Shown here piece after piece: positions 48,883 to 60,806 of a stretch of DNA of 64,000 nucleotides. Numbering within the stretch: the first letter of the stretch is position 1; every line of letters begins with the position of its first letter. Source of the DNA: Ailanthus altissimus (taxonomy: Eukaryota; Streptophyta; Magnoliopsida; Sapindales; Simaroubaceae); the NCBI GenBank assembly GCA_946807835.1, contig OX327684.1:10124001-10188000 (forward strand), in the 5' to 3' direction. The notes beneath the pieces are model-generated. The model worked only from the letters and a program-made list of their open reading frames with translations, made no database searches and had not been told where the DNA came from. Both the position numbers and the translations under genes were made by a program.

Positions 48883-49262
48883 ATCTCCCACTTGGGCCAC
48901 ATATGTCATTCTAGAAATAATTATACATCATAAATCTTAGTGTGCACAATAAATGCTAACTTATATTAAAACATCTCTTTAAATATAATCTGGTCCATTA
49001 ACTATATCAATATGAGATCAAAGCGACCTTCATTGCATATATTCGAACTAAACCCATCAATGGTCACCATACTAATATAATTAATGACATAAATCAAATA
49101 TGGATGTGTAGCATAAAAATTATATGAAATGTGATCTCAAACATGTCTATTTCTAACTAGTCATACTTTATAACTCCAACGAGTTAAATACTTTCTAAAA
49201 TTTCTATAAAATTGCAGTAGAAAATGCAATCTTATTTCAGAGTTTCAACAAACCATCAAGCT

Positions 49263-50640
49263 TTATTCTATAGAAAATAAAACATAAACGTGTCTTTTAA
49301 CCAAATGAACATCAAATGGCAAACTCCTACTATTTTTACACATTATTAAATAATACAACACCCATACGAGCAATATGCTCATGAAACACCTTGGGCAGTA
49401 ACCTCTAGTGAACAGATCCACAATTATAGAGTTTGTACCAATATGCTTTATTGACACTTGTTAACTCTGAACTCTTTCTTTAACAACTAGAAACTTGAAG
49501 TCGATGTGCTTAGACTTTAAAGAGCTTCTATTGTTATGGGAATACATAACTGTGACTTTATTATCACAATAAGTTTTTTTTTAATACCATTGATAATATG
49601 CAGCCTGTGATAAAGTTCCACAACTACATTCCATGATTTGATGCTTTAAAATAAGCTATAAACTTGGCCATTATAATGGAATAAGTTATGAGTGTCTGCT
49701 TGGCACTTTTTTCATGAAATAGTTTATTGGGCTAAAGTATATTTATATAACTTGATGTGGATCTCTTATCATCTAAGCATCTAGCAAAATCGGAGTTAGA
49801 ATACCTTATGATTTATAATCTTTCCGATCTCCTATATATTAGTATGTAATCTTTTATTCTATGTAAATGTCACATAACTTTTTTGGCTGCTTTTCAATTA
49901 TTCACCCCAAGATTACTTAAATATTTGCCTAGTTCAATAATATACGCAATATCTGAACACTTACATTCTTGAACATACATAAGACTCCCTATTGTAAATG
50001 CATAAGGGAATTTCGATATCTCTTTCTATTAAATATCATTCTTAATGCACTAACTGAGACTTAACTTATCACCTTTAGCAATGAGCGTATCCTCTGGAGC
50101 ACAGTCCTTTATGCTATACCTACTAAGCACCTTACCGATATAGTTCTTTTGTGATAAACTTAGGATACCTCAAGTGTGATCCCGATGTATCTGAATTCCT
50201 TATACAAAATATGCATTCCCAAGATCTTTCATTTCAAAATTTCTTTATAGAAATCTCTTGGTTTCATGCAATAACTCTATATCGTTGCTTGCTAGCAGTA
50301 TGTCATTGACATATAAAACCAGGAAGAAAAACTTACTCCCACTGAACTTGTGATATATGTATTATCAAATGTATTTTTCTCAAAACCAAATGAGGTAATC
50401 ACTTGATAAAACTTATGATACCATTGACATGATGCTTGCTTGAAATCGTATATGGACTTCTTTAATTTGTAGACCATATTCTTTTGGTCTCTAGATATAA
50501 AGTTTTCTGGGTGCACCATATATACAATTTCCTCAATATCACTATTGAGAAATACGATATTTTTGTCCATTTGATATAGCTCCAAATCAAAATAAGCTAT
50601 AAGTGTCATGATGATTTTAAAAGAGTCTTTCATTAATGTT
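49263..50640 (-). pseudogene. Copia reverse transcriptase and RNase H remnant
   Basis: The reverse-strand frame 50292-50633 reads LELYQMDKNIVFLNSDIEE, IVYMVHPENFI and VYKLKKSIYDFKQASCQWY. It matches copia RT (family words: QMDVKTAFLNGDLEEEVYM..., KSLYGLKQASRQWY). The catalytic YVDD area near 50300 reads FYMSMTYC in frame and is damaged. RNase H words SKHIDFKF and SIKHIGTNSIIVDLFTRGYC (about 49400-49520) match the usual end of this domain. Stops break the frame throughout. Confidence 0.75.
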
Positions 50641-51202
50641 GGAGAGAAAATCTCTTTATAATCAATGCCTTCTTTTTTAGTAAAACTCTTAGTAATGAGA
50701 CACGTTTTATATCTTTCGATGTTGCCTTTTGAATCGCTCTTGGTCTTAAATATCCATTTGCAACCAATGAATTCGCACTTTTAGGCAACTCATCAAGATT
50801 TCAAATGTTATTGTCTCTCATTGATTTCATCTTATCATTTATGGCATTTATTTACTTATGATAATTAGAACTTTGTTTAGCTTGACTAAAATTGATTAGA
50901 TCATTTTTTTTAGTCCTATATCAAACTCATGTTCTTGAAGATAAACGACAAAATCATCTGAAATTGCACTTCTCTTTTCTCTAGTAAATATTCTCAATGG
51001 CACTTGTTCTTGAGGTTGCTCTTGATGAATATGAGCAAATTCTTTATTTCAAAATAGGAGCTCAGTCAATTGTCTTGTATTTCTGAATCTGCTTCTTGAA
51101 TAATGTCAGAAAAATAAGTCTGATTATTTTTAATAGTAGTTATAGGAAGATAAATAAATTCATCTTCAAAGACAATATCTCTAATATGCCTTATCTCCCC
51201 CT

Positions 51203-51223
51203 CCCCCCCCCCCCCCCCCCCCC
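51203..51223. repeat. C homopolymer of 21 bases
   Basis: A run of 21 cytosines, preceded by a shorter C run, lies in the decayed element. It is prone to sequencing error. Confidence 0.9.
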
Positions 51224-51489
51224 AAACTCAACATCCTCAAGAAATTTAACATTCTCATCTCAAAAAAGGATTTACTTGAGGGATCATAAAATATGAAACT
51301 CCTTGATCTTTCAAAATATCCAATAAAATAGCATCTAACATTTATTAGGTCTATATGGCCTAATCTTAGCTAAATAACCCCAAACATGCAAATGCCTAAT
51401 ACTAGGCCTTTTGCCAATCTACAACTTGGACGGAGTTTTAGATACTACTTTACTTGAAACTCTATTAAGGATATAAACTGCAATCTTTA

Positions 51490-52530
51490 GTACTTCTCCC
51501 TAAAATGATTCAATGAAGAAGAATGATTAATTATTCTTCTCATTATTCTTTAGGTGTTTGGTTTCATCTCTTAGTAATACTATTCATGCTTGATTTTTTA
51601 GGCATTATGTATTATGGGATGATGCCACACTCCATTAGAAATTTAGCAAAAAAAAAATATGTCATGTGTTCACATGATCTGTCATATCTTATATAGTATT
51701 TACCACCACGGTCAGATTTGACAACTTTAATTTTCTTGCCAAATTGATTTTTAATTTCAATTTTGAAAGCATTAAACACATCCAGAGATTGAGACTTCTC
51801 ATAAATCAAGTAAAAGTACCCAAAAAAAGAATAGTTGTCAATGAACATAATAAAATACTATTGCCCATTCTAAGAAGCTATAAGGAATGGTCTATAAATA
51901 TCAATATTTATTAGTTTTAAGACATTATTGCTCTTGTTGGCACCTAATTTTCTATTGTTTGTTTGTTTTCCTTTAATATATTCAATACAGATTTTAAAAT
52001 TTTTTGAATTAAGAGAATCAAGAATTCCATCTAACACTAATCTTTCTATTCTCTGTTCAGAGATATGTCCTCAATGCTTGTGCCATAATATAAGGGAATT
52101 CTCATCAGTTAATTTTCGTTTTGTACTATGTTTATTAACATGTAAGGATTCATTAAAAAAAACATGAGTATTTAATGTATAAATATTATCAATAAGAGAA
52201 CTAATACAATTAATATTTAAATTTTGAAAGAGACTAACTTATTGTTTCTGAATAAATGAGAGTATCCTGATTTGTTCAAACTAGAAACAAAAAATATGTT
52301 CTATCTAAATGACTGTACATAATCAGTCTCATCTAAATTCAAATAATATATAGTCTCTAATTGTAATCTAAACAATCCTGTAACCTCTATAGAGCTACAT
52401 TATTGTTTCCCACTTAGATGCATCTTTCAACATCAATTGGAAACTGAATTTTAAGACAATTTTGCATAGACACATATATGTAAGTAGTTGCACATGTATC
52501 TACCCACCAAGTGTATTTAGGTACAAAAGT
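51490..52530 (-). pseudogene. Copia integrase and protease remnant
   Basis: On the reverse strand, 51612-51848 reads MFIDNYSFFGYFYLIYEKSQ then KKIKVVKSDRGGKYY, matching the integrase core (FIDDYSRYGYVYLI...IKxLRSDRGGEY) with its conserved aspartates. Near 52460-52510 the words WWVDTCATTYMCV match the copia protease active site (WWVDTGATTHIC), with glycine replaced by cysteine. Confidence 0.7.
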
Positions 52531-53950
52531 TAAATTAACTTCAGAACAAACAAAGTTGAGAAGTGTACTTTTTTTAACACGTCATTTAGTATACTTGGTA
52601 CAGTCATTCTTCACATGACTAGCCTTTTTGCAAAAGAAACAAGTAATGATTGGATCTTGTTTCTTTTACACCTTATTATATAAAGTCTTAATTGCAGTTT
52701 TCTCTCTTTTATTCCTTTTACTTTACTAATTAGTAACCTTATACTAAGAAATATTTGCTAAGTTAGTACTTTCAGTTTTTTCTCACTTTTATTTATCTTC
52801 TTATTGCACACAATGTGACATGAGCTCATTAAGAGTCCATTTAACTTTTTGGGTGTCATAACTTACTTTAAATTAACTATAGTGTGCAAGAAGAGATATC
52901 AAAATCAAATACACGAGCAAATCATTAGACAACTCTAACTTTAGTGGCTTTAGTTGTAAAACAAGATTAGATATTTTATGATGTACTACTTATACTTCCT
53001 TTGCCATTATACCTTATTGAAAACAAGTTAGCTAGTAGAATACTTTTTTCAGCCTTTTATTTTTGGCAAAGCATTGTTTAAATTCCTTAATGAATTTCTT
53101 AGCATTTTCTTTCTCAAAAATAGTGCCTTAAAACATATATGGAATTGATATTGACAGATATAGTAGAAGTAAATAAACTTATGGAGAATACATAATCAAA
53201 CAACAAGCTCACAATCATGTCATTATTTTAAGCATATACATGCAAGACATAAATAAACATATAAAGGTGGACTCCATCACGAGATACTTGGCACAACATT
53301 GATATTTAGTTTTTGGATAGAAATATCAACTGTAAGTGGTACTCTCAATGTAGTAATCAAATGTTGATAATAAATCTTGCCAACAATAAGTTTTTCTTTG
53401 GATTGACTTATTATATGCATAGAAAACTTGATAATTATCACACATTTATTACCGCAAATATGCTTATTATTTGGTCAAAAAATAATCTTTCTTTAGGCCA
53501 ATTTTTTTTTTTTTTTTTGCATAAACAATAAACATATTCATCTTAATATCCCAAAATAAAATAAAATAAATCTACATAACAAATGTTACTTTGGCAACAT
53601 GTTATTTCAATCAATTTATTTTGAAACATAAGATAAGTAGTGCAAATAAAAATAATTGAATGCCCATCAATAGAAAATTTAAGTTTTTCTTATGCACTAG
53701 AGTGGCGCATGAAGCCAACGCCGCTATGATTATAATACTGCTAATGGTTCAAAATATGGTCAATGATTGTTGGGTCAAATTCAAATGAATTAAATTTTGG
53801 GTTAGATCTCCATGAATCAGGTTTAATGGACCCAATACTCTAAAAAAAAAAATTAAAAACCCTAAATTTTAACTCAAAATTTACTAACTTTAGATTTACA
53901 AATATCTAAAAATAGACTACAAATAAATTTGGGTCAATATTAGGACTTAT
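52531..53950 (-). pseudogene. Copia gag remnant with CCHC knuckle
   Basis: A zinc knuckle with all four ligands is readable at about 52605-52650 as CFFCKKASHVKNDCTKY (C-x2-C-x4-H-x4-C). Upstream on the reverse strand the gag frame is heavily broken, with only scattered words. Poly-T and AT-rich stretches around 53500 suggest decay. Confidence 0.6.
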
Positions 53951-54506
53951 TTGCAAAATTTTCAAAAAAAAATAGGTTAAATTGTAATTACTTAAAGTTG
54001 GAGGGGGTTGAACGAGAAATGTTAATCACATCGGGACCTATATGAAATATTACAAACTTTTATGAGTAAACTGTAATTATCTAAAAATTTAAGTGTTTGT
54101 ATGAAAATAACCACGGGCTTATTTGTTAATTTTCTAAATTTTTTATGGTTAAAATATAATTAAAAAAATTAAAAGAGTCTAAATGATATTTATTAGAAAA
54201 ACCCCACCTATCATGCAATCTTCATTGTGCCGCCCATCTCTTTTTTTTTTAATACTACAAACTGTTAAAAAAAATGAAAACAATGAAAATCAAATTTTGA
54301 TGTTTTTCATTTTTAATTCTTCGATCAATAACCCTTCACCATATTTAAACTTTAAATTGTAATAAAAAAATATAAATTTAATATTTTTTTTCTCAATAAA
54401 ATTATAAAAAATACATATATATAATATCTTTATCTTTAATAACCATACGAAAAATATATTTAAAATATGAATATATGTATTAATAATTCTAATAATTTAA
54501 CATGAT

Positions 54507-54524
54507 TTCTGCTCTGATACTACT
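54507..54524 (-). other. Copia primer binding site
   Basis: The reverse strand reads AGTAGTATCAGAGCAG directly after the 5' LTR end. It matches the initiator-methionine tRNA site TGGTATCAGAGC with one change. Confidence 0.75.
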
Positions 54525-55018
54525 TGTTAGATATAACCATATATTGGATTTATATCCATATAAATATAACCTAAGATCTATCATGTCAAATTATCAGGAT
54601 GAATATTAAGAAAAATATACCTAGAGAATTCATGATGATTAGAACTTTAAAAATTAGCAGCCTTGAATAAGAATTAAGAGTATAATGGCATTTCACAGTC
54701 AAATTTATGTAGACTCAATGGATTTCTCTCTCTGTGATGAAAAAAGAGAAAAAGAACTCTACGTGAATTAATTTGACTTGGGAACCACAACCTTACAAAG
54801 TGTCTTTATATACTATATTAAATTATGACCTCCATCACTCATAATTCAACTAGTATTTAGTTTCTACACATAATAAGCTCATATTAAATTGATGTCTCTG
54901 GAGTCCAATAAAATATAATCTAAATAGATTACTTAAATTCACTTTTATTTAAAATAACTAATAATATATAATTATTATTAATATGTGAGTTCACATAAAA
55001 AAATAATAAAACTTAATA
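54525..55018 (-). repeat. 5' LTR of the copia element
   Basis: It aligns with 48386-48882 over its whole length. Its outer end reads TTAATA where the partner has CTAACA. Confidence 0.85.
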
Positions 55019-55070
55019 ATTTATGACGCCATGGCATCATTCTCTCATTGGGGCAATGCTTAGATACTAT

Positions 55071-55148
55071 CTCATCTTTGTATTTTAACATTTTATGTAT
55101 CTTTATTACCTCATCCTTGTATTTTAATATTTTATGTATCTTTATACT
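55071..55148. repeat. 39-bp tandem duplication
   Basis: Two copies of a unit starting CTCATCTTTGTATTTTAACA are offset by 39 bases, with two or three differences. Confidence 0.85.
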
Positions 55149-55919
55149 TCTACCACGAATCTCTTTTTCATTGACTCATTTTAATTATTTTACTTATGAT
55201 ATTTAATCACTCATTTTTATAAATAAAAAAAAAAAATCTGTTAAGGCACCTTTTGAAAATGACAAAGATTATTGAAGGTGAGGTACTGAAATTATACTTC
55301 TTTTTTGTTTTTTGTTTTGTTTTGTTTTGTTTTATTATTATTATTATTGGGTTGAATTTGATAACGTATGAGAGGAAAATGTCATAAGCATTGAAAACAC
55401 AATTTAAAGCGGCAGCTAAAGCCTAATAAAACGATAGAGACACCTTTGGCTTTATGCTTTCGTTTCTACGCCAATAATCCAACCCTCTTTAAATTCTCAC
55501 CAAAAATTCAAAGCTTTACTATGTTTTAATTTCACCCATTCAATTCTTATCCTAATTTATTCTATTATTTTTAAATCTTATCGTTTTCTGTTGACTACAT
55601 GTAAGAAAATTGAGCCCAAAAAAAATTTGATCTAACGATTTTTCTTTCTTCTTTAAAAGTTTAAACACTGACATTAAATCATACATCTTTTTCTTTTTTT
55701 TAAAAAAAAAAAAAGAGATTATGTCTTTTATATTATTTTTGTTATGGGAGAGGGAAATCTGAATATTTTATATATTTAAATATTCTGTGTTTGATTGAGG
55801 GGGGGAGGGGGACGTTGGGTTGGGTGTACGTAACATTCTTTGGAGCCTTTCAACTAACTTTAACAAGTTGGATAAAGGACGAAGAAGAGTTAAGGTCAAC
55901 AATATTGGTTTGATTGATT

Positions 55920-55921
<2 letters not shown>

Positions 55922-55957
<36 letters not shown>
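55922..55957. repeat. (CT)n microsatellite
   Basis: This is an uninterrupted CT dinucleotide run of about 36 bases. Confidence 0.95.
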
Positions 55958-55960
<3 letters not shown>

Positions 55961-56599
55961 TTAGAATAGCTGCAAATATATTATCAACTTTGAACTAGTA
56001 AAAAGAGAATATTTTACATTTGAGAATTTTTTAAGTACATTAATTTGCTTGCTGAAAAGAAGGTTTTATTTGAATTTTTTAGGCATGTTTTTAGTTGCAT
56101 ATGAACTGGCCAACATAATTGAAGTCAATAATATTATTTATTTGAATTTCGATATATTAATTTATAACAATATTTTATGTAAAGAATTTAGAATGAATTT
56201 TATAAAATTCCCAACAAACCCATAATAAATTGCTCAATAACAATCATCTTAATTAATATATTTATTTGGGTATTTTAAAAATATCCTTTGACTGACTCTA
56301 TAAATTATTTTTACAAAAGGGAGACAGAAGCAAAAATCAAGAGAAATAATTGACAGAGGGCACTTGGTACGGCCAACAGAAATTCTCGGCGAAGCCGAAA
56401 TATAGAGAAACATAAAAAGACTAACAGCTCCTCCATTTGGTCAAATCTCATATACTAGAAGATAAGTGGTGCAACTACTATCCAACGGTTTATTCGAGTT
56501 TTCCCAAAATTTTCAGTTTACGCAAAACAATTTCCAAAAATCATCACTCTATAAACTTCTTTTATTTATTTTTTTTTTTAATGGAAAATTATAAAATTT

Positions 56600-56770
56600 A
56601 TTAATATTTATGTACACCGAAAAAAGGGAGAGTCGAACTCAAATGAAAATATGAGACTTTAGGGGGCTCAGCCAAATAATAAACACACCACCAAAAAAAA
56701 AAAAAGAATCGAATTCAAATAAAGATGTGAGACCTTAGGGGGCTCAGTCAACTTGGCCAAGCCCCATGCT
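56600..56770 (-). repeat. Tandem pair of tRNA-like (SINE-like) fragments
   Basis: Two copies (about 56628-56676 and 56706-56766) read, on the reverse strand, GGCTGAGCCCCCTAAAGTCT and then GAGTTCGACTC or GAATTCGATTC. The first resembles a pol III A box (TRGCnnAGTnG). The second fits the B box (GWTCRAnnC) at tRNA-like spacing. A T/A-rich tract separates the copies. This fits a plant SINE head region, but no 3' tail or target duplication was defined. Confidence 0.4.
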
Positions 56771-57156
56771 CTTATAAACTTCTTTTATTAATTTTAATTA
56801 ATCTAAACTCTTTATTTAAAGGCCCACTTAACCTACGCACAATCTAACTTTTTTAAAAATCAACCAAAAAGAAGACCCAACTCCATAGAGTCGATGATTC
56901 AGTCCCAACTCCATAGAGTCGATGATTTAGATCAAATTTCAAATTTAAGATTGACAGGTCACTTGCCGACTCATAAATCTATAAAAACGGTCACGTGCAT
57001 AGTAAACATATAGAAATAGATTAAATTTTTAATTTTAATTAATTATTATCTTATATTAAAAAAAATGAATAAATTTCATTTAAATCCTTTTATTTGATTA
57101 AGGACACACTAACAAAATTAAGTTCCTACTAACTCAAGTTAATTAAAATATGAATG

Positions 57157-58591
57157 TGATAAATGTAAAATAAATATATATTTTTATACCTAAATTATTT
57201 TGGAATTATTTATTTTTATATAAATAAAAGGCTATTTATGCATTTAATTGTTAATTTTATAAGAATGATGTATTAAAATATGAAAAGTGAAGAATTTGGT
57301 GCGAAAATGCTGAAATTAGAATCAAAACCCAAAAATAAGATTTGATTGCAAAATTTGAAATTTTCAAGAAAAATACTATGATGATGAAGAAGTGAACACT
57401 TCAACTTTCATATGTTTTGGTAGAACGCCTCAGCAATAGATAGAGAATGTTGGGGAGATAATTTGAAAACCTTATTGCTCCAGCGTCAGAAGATCATCAC
57501 CTCTGCGATAAACTAAATCAAACCCAAAAAATTTCAAGCTTAACACCCTAACATTGAGTAAGGAACACTATAGCGATGGAGATTTTTCAGGTCAATGCTC
57601 CAACATTGACGTGATTTTCTGATTTAATTTTAATTCTGACTTCAAGACTCCAAAGCTTCCCTATAAAGAGGTCACTCATATCAGTCTTTTAGAGAGACAC
57701 AACTTTAAGTCCTTTAAAAAAGTTAGAGCACACTTTAGAGTAATATAGATAAAAGATTTTTATATTTTTCAAGAAAGCAAAAGAATTCTGTCAAGATTAA
57801 TCAATTGCAATTTAAGGTTTTGATCTTCAATTTAGTTTGTTTTTTTTTTTTATTGTATCATGCTTTTTATTCTTTCTAATTTTTGTTTTCTTGTAATCAT
57901 GAATTAAATTTCTTTTCGAGTATTATAGCTTTTGAACTCAATATATGAGCTATTATTATTATACTTTTTTATATTTATGAACTCAGTTTTTATTATTCAT
58001 ATTATTTAATATTAATATTTTCAATATACTTGGCTAGTTATTGAATGATTTAAAAACACTTAAGATAAATTTAAAAAATGCATCTTTATGTTTAATTTAA
58101 AATAATTTGATACATAATTGTGAACTAGCATCTGCAAATTTTAATATAAGATATGAATATACATATATGACATGTATAGTTAAAAAGATTTAATTTTAAT
58201 GAATCTTGATTTCATCAAGTTACTATAGAAATATAGGTAATTGATAAATTAAAATATATTTACTTAACCATCAGAAGATGCTAGTAAAGAATTTAGCATC
58301 TTAACCAATAATAAATTTGAGAAATTAATTATTAAGAGATTATATATTTAAAAAAGTATATTGAGAAATAATTACAATCTTAAGTTTTTTCTATATTAAT
58401 ATTTACTTAAGTTGTGGTAATCTTAGTTTAATTGCATTCATAGAACAGTTTTAATTACATAAAGATAAGAAGATTTACTTTTAGTAATTTTTAGGAAATT
58501 TATATTAAGTCCTTATGGATATAACATATGTTATCAACTTTATATTACTTATTTATAATAACATGTACTTGCGCTTAATAATTATACAAAA
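57157..58591 (+). mobile_element. Solo LTR, Athila/Tat-like family
   Basis: It starts TGATAAATG and keeps the family's order: a mid-LTR block with repeated CTCCAGCGTCAG-type phrases (57420-57620), a TATA box (about 57662), the pyrimidine-rich leader (57840-57900) and the conserved second half (57950-58570). GAATG is present on both sides (57152-57156 and 58592-58596). The right terminus reads ACAAAA rather than a clean CA, so it may be mutated or off by a few bases. Confidence 0.65.
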
Positions 58592-58633
58592 GAATGCTCA
58601 TGCACACTTTAAAATGGATTGAAATTCCTACAC

Positions 58634-58739
58634 TATAAATAAATGCAATTAACCTTAATTTAAAGGCTTAATTAGTCTACACACAATATAAATAAATGCA
58701 ATTAACCTTAATTTAAAGGCTTAATTAGTCTACACACAA
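58634..58739. repeat. 53-bp tandem duplication
   Basis: Two consecutive copies of a 53-base unit beginning TATAAATAAATGCAATTAAC are almost identical. Confidence 0.9.
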
Positions 58740-59110
58740 TCCAACTCTTTTAAGAGTCAACCCACATTAAAAAAAATGCATAACTCTATAGAATCAAGGA
58801 TTCAGCCCATGTTTTAGATCTAGAATTGATAAATAACTCAATTTATAGACTCATGGATCCACAAAATGGATTACGAGCATCCTGAGGAGGGGAGAACATA
58901 TTAAATTTTGAGTTATATTATAATTTTAATTGATTAATTATTATTTTACATGAATAAAGATTTTTCACAAATGACGAATACCACTTAAATCATTTTATTT
59001 GGTTGAAAACACGTTAACAAACTTAAGTTCTTATTAACTTCAATTTAATAAAATACAAACACTTATACATACTTTTAAAAAGTGTTAAAATTCATACACT
59101 ATAAAAAAAA

Positions 59111-60480
59111 TGATTATTTGTTCATGCATTCATTGATCATTGTTTGATTGATATATTATTTAATCCATCCATTCATATACACAACAAATATCACAAATTT
59201 ACTTGTCTTTACACACTCTTTCATGACTTCTTCTTACAATCTCTTATTTAAGTATTAAAATATTTTTTTTTACAGGAAGATGATGTATTTTTATCTATTG
59301 GAGAAACACGTAGGATAAAAATATTTTCTTTCATATTCACAATAGAAAAACTATCCTTTGATGACTTGTATACTTATTGAAATTACACCAATGAACAAAA
59401 ACAAGAAAAACTTAATTGAGGAGTAAAAAAAAAATTTATTAAAAAATTAATACAAAAAATAAATATAATAAGAAATAAAAAGAGATGAGATTACCCCTAA
59501 ATATTTTATATCTTCCCCTACAAAAAAAAAAATTGTAATACCAACCCCATTCGTAAATTAAATAATTAACTGTGGAAATTTGAACTTCAAATATAATTCA
59601 AAGTTCTTTTTGCTCTCGTTCAATTCATAGCAGAAACTTGGAAATATAACTACTTAATTCTACAAAAACAACAGTTTATAACAAAACAATTATTCATTTA
59701 TTATGTTTTTTAATTGTCAAAATAAGTTCAAGCCAAAGGTACACTTGGAATTTGGAGTCAGTCGAGCTAAATTAAACTATTTTCGAAGTAAAATAATAAA
59801 ATGTTTATAAATTCATAAATTGTAAATAATTTTTAAAAAAATTCTAATAATATATAAGTAATTTTTAATTAAAAATAAAATATTTAAACTTTTTAAGGTG
59901 GATGCAATAAGCTTTTTCTATCAGAATGCGCGTTTATATGAAAATATAATCAAAAAGTAAAAAACAATAAATACTATTGATGTTGTGCTTTTGATCTTCA
60001 ATTATAATTGTTAAAGAAAATTTAAAGGACTCAAGATACTACAAAATTATATGAATAAATATGATTATAAGATACATAATATTTAGAGAAACAGAACAAT
60101 TTGAGATAAATAAAATTAAAATACTGAATGAAGTGTCACATTGTTAATTAAAATTGTTTGAGTTATTTTGAAAAAGAAAAGTTACAAAACATAATAAATG
60201 AATAGATGATAGGAAGATTAATAGTAAAGTTAAAAAAAAAAGAGAGAGAGAGAAAAAAAAAAAACTCCATTTAATTTTGATATGTTTTTTCTTTTTCACT
60301 TGCATATACTTTCTCACACACTATTAAAATAAAAAATCACTAATCTGGCCAAAAGTTAGATACTGAACTTAAAATGTGGGCTTTTTCACAGGCTAAAATT
60401 CAACACCACAAATTACAAAAATAAAAAAAAAGAAAAAGAAAAAGAAAAAGAAAATCAATGTAGTTGCTACAAAAATTGGC
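59111..60480. other. AT-rich spacer upstream of the NADP-MDH gene
   Basis: It is poly-A and poly-T rich, with a short GA run at 60241-60252. No coding words or repeats with clear partners are seen. Confidence 0.5.
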
Positions 60481-60806
60481 AATGAGGGATTAAAGGCCAT
60501 AACTGTAGGTCACAACCCCAAACTCAACTCTTCTTGGATTTTCAGGATCACATTTGCCTTTCACATGTGTCATTTGCATGGCCTTATACTGATATTTCAA
60601 AATCCATCCTCTTCTCTTCACTTATCTCCCTCCAACAGCAAACCCATTAAAAACCCTCCCTTCTTTCTCTCTGTCCCATCTTCATAAAACACCGATTTCT
60701 CTCTCTCAAAAAACTTTTCGTTTTTTTTTAACATTTTGGTCCTTTTGTTTTATAATCTTTCTTTTTCTCTTAAAACGTTCCATTCATTTCTCTTTCGTCT
60801 GCTGCC
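60481..60806 (+). promoter_or_regulatory. Proximal promoter and leader of NADP-MDH
   Basis: A CT-rich region with repeated TCTCTCT words (60600-60770) precedes the start codon, as is usual for plant leaders of photosynthetic genes. No firm TATA box or transcription start could be chosen. Confidence 0.4.

Larger units (their letters stand above)
48386..55018 (-). mobile_element. Ty1/copia element with both LTRs
   Basis: LTRs of 497 and 494 bases (48386-48882 and 54525-55018) share their ends, TGTTAG...on the plus strand and CTAACA/TTAATA at the other side, with roughly one difference in ten by eye. A primer binding site and a polypurine tract lie inside each LTR. Gag, protease, integrase, reverse transcriptase and RNase H remnants run on the reverse strand in copia order. 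The flanks are GTCTA and ATTTA, which differ only by two transitions. The coding frames are broken, so it is inactive. Confidence 0.85.
55019..56599. other. Spacer with microsatellites and a short tandem repeat
   Basis: It contains a 39-bp tandem repeat (55071-55148), a G-rich run (about 55799-55813) and a CT microsatellite (55922-55957). No coding words are seen. 55019-55065 continues the GC-rich phrase block interrupted by the copia element. Confidence 0.6.
56805..59110. repeat. Tandem duplication split by a solo LTR
   Basis: The sequence 56805-57156, continued at 58592-58640, is repeated at about 58700-59110. Shared landmarks are ATTTAAAGGC, CACACAATC(C/T)AACT, ATTAAATTTTTA and AAGTTC(C/T)TA(C/T)TAACT. 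The unit is about 400 bases. The first copy is interrupted by the LTR at 57157-58591. A 26-base tandem phrase (CCCAACTCCATAGAGTCGAT) occurs twice at 56877-56932. Confidence 0.65.
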
